Assembly (NCBI GenBank): GCA_044356305.1
Contig: JBIKWM010000004.1
Span: forward strand, 62,001 to 126,000
From: JBIKWM01 sp044356305
Lineage (GTDB): Bacteria; Bacteroidota; Bacteroidia; UBA10329
Length of the DNA: 64,000 nucleotides
Direction of reading: 5' to 3'
In this document: positions 63,172 to 64,000 of the stretch, piece by piece
Layout: each line of letters opens with the position of its first letter
How positions within the stretch are numbered: the first letter of the stretch is position 1
The notes under the pieces: model-generated
Seen by the model: only the letters and a program-made list of their open reading frames with translations
Databases searched by the model: none
Told to the model about the DNA's origin: nothing
Translations under genes and position numbers: made by a program

Positions 63172-64000
63172 TCACTTCTTGTCGAGGGCAGGCTTGTCCT
63201 TCATGAACTCCACAATGATAGGAGATGCGATGAAGATGGACGAATAGGTACCAACTACTACGCCCACAAGCAGGGCGAATGAGAAGCCCTTGATGGTCTC
63301 GCCACCGAAGATGAAAAGCACCAGCAGCACGAGGAAGGTAGTGAAGGAGGTCATTGTGGTACGGCTCAGGGTCTGATTCACCGCACCGTTGATCACATCA
63401 CCCAACTTATGCTTGGTGGCCTGATGCTCGGCCATGTACTCGCGGATGCGGTCGAATACAACCACCGTATCGTTAATGGAGTAACCCACCACAGTGAGAA
63501 TGGCCGCAATGAAGGCCTGATCAATCTCCATGCTGAATGGCATGATGCTATAGAAGATGGAGAAAGCACCGAGAATCACGAGCACATCGTGCGCCAAAGC
63601 AATGACCGCCCCGGCACTGAACTGCCATTTCTTGAATCGGATGAAGATGTAAAGGAAGATAACGATGAGTGCGAACATCACGCTCCAGAACGCAGCGGTC
63701 TTGATGTCATTGGCAATGGCAGCCTCAAGTTTCTGAGAACTCATGATCTTCGGGTTCACTTCGCCCAGAGTGTTTAGCCCATTGATGAGTTTGGTCTCCA
63801 CCTCCTCATCCACTGTGGCATCCACTTCGCCAATTCTGTAAGAGGTGACAATCTTCATACGGTCGTTGCCTCCAAATGTCTTTACTGTGGGGGCGGCACC
63901 GAATTCAGCCGTCAGGGCCTTGGCCACTGCCTCGGTGCCCAACTCCTGCGAGAAACTCACTACGTACGAACGGCCACCGAGGAAATCAACCCCGAGATTG
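63172..64000 (-). CDS. secDF: Protein translocase SecDF (SecF part; 5' end beyond the window)
   Basis: About 276 C-terminal residues are visible. They include the SecF start motif GVDFLGGRSYVVSF at the window edge, a periplasmic P1-like region, and six SecF helices with LTVVGYSINDTVVVFDRIRE and RTTMTSFTTFLVLLVLFIFGG. The frame is open to the edge, so it may be a SecD-SecF fusion as is common in Bacteroidota or a separate secF. It uses proton flow to help Sec export. Confidence 0.9.
   Translation of the reverse strand, partial: NLGVDFLGGRSYVVSFSQELGTEAVAKALTAEFGAAPTVKTFGGNDRMKIVTSYRIGEVDATVDEEVETKLINGLNTLGEVNPKIMSSQKLEAAIANDIKTAAFWSVMFALIVIFLYIFIRFKKWQFSAGAVIALAHDVLVILGAFSIFYSIMPFSMEIDQAFIAAILTVVGYSINDTVVVFDRIREYMAEHQATKHKLGDVINGAVNQTLSRTTMTSFTTFLVLLVLFIFGGETIKGFSFALLVGVVVGTYSSIFIASPIIVEFMKDKPALDKK

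Overview
The window reads as a chromosome segment of a high-GC member of the Bacteroidota, probably Flavobacteriales. Four things point there: type IX secretion (T9SS) components (a PorE-like protein, a PorP/SprF protein and three large secreted proteins with type A C-terminal sorting domains); a type III glutamine synthetase; weak or absent Shine-Dalgarno sites; and the Bacteroidota -7 promoter element TAnnTTTG (or TTCG/TTAG variants) in front of a large share of genes. No rRNA, tRNA or complete insertion sequence was recognised.

Layout. 1-11.2 kb: DUF2177 membrane protein (cut by the edge), a sodium:solute symporter, bioB-bioF, trmD, a 1036-residue secreted PKD/glycosidase-like protein, a sugar nucleotidyltransferase, and prfC-terC. 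11.2-21 kb: a dicarboxylate-type symporter, a 17-unit tandem array of 42/43-bp dyad repeats, a CotH-like secreted protein, MoxR ATPase-DUF1003, a heavy-metal-domain protein with purN, and a CrtI-like oxidoreductase. 21-25.3 kb: a cupin operon and a LysE-type exporter gene, separated by an AT-rich, partly degenerate insert whose edges are a 97-bp direct repeat. 25.3-39.5 kb: M61 peptidase, a deoxyhypusine-synthase-like protein, a TPR protein, Sua5, a dipeptide epimerase, a DUF255 thioredoxin-fold protein, an AlgI-type acyltransferase with an SGNH-like partner, two outer-membrane barrels, a MauG-type cytochrome and an SDR. 39.7-47.3 kb: the glyoxylate shunt operon aceB-aceA with a divergent RamB-like regulator, a CvfB-like RNA-binding protein and an M2 peptidase. 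47.5-54.6 kb: a second tandem array (7 units, exactly 41 bp), an unknown protein, a T9SS cargo protein, a lipoprotein, a DUF4160-DUF2442-PorP/SprF overlap cluster and a small coiled-coil protein. 54.7-64 kb, all on the minus strand: icd, purM-prfA, porE-like, glutamine synthetase III and secDF-tatA (cut by the right edge).

How the genes fit together. Isocitrate dehydrogenase, isocitrate lyase and malate synthase form the branch point between the TCA cycle and the glyoxylate shunt, and the regulator beside aceB is the likely switch. PorP/SprF, PorE and SecDF provide parts of the export route for the sorting-domain proteins. PurN and PurM are two dispersed steps of purine synthesis.

The most unusual content is (i) the two helically phased dyad-repeat arrays, each about 0.2 kb upstream of a plus-strand gene; (ii) a set of about eleven promoters in which TAnnTTTG lies only 4-8 nt from the start codon, seven of them at exactly 4 nt, implying leaderless mRNAs; and (iii) the 97-bp-repeat-bounded mosaic insert at 22.0-24.7 kb. 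All identifications are from reading the sequence; no database search was run.
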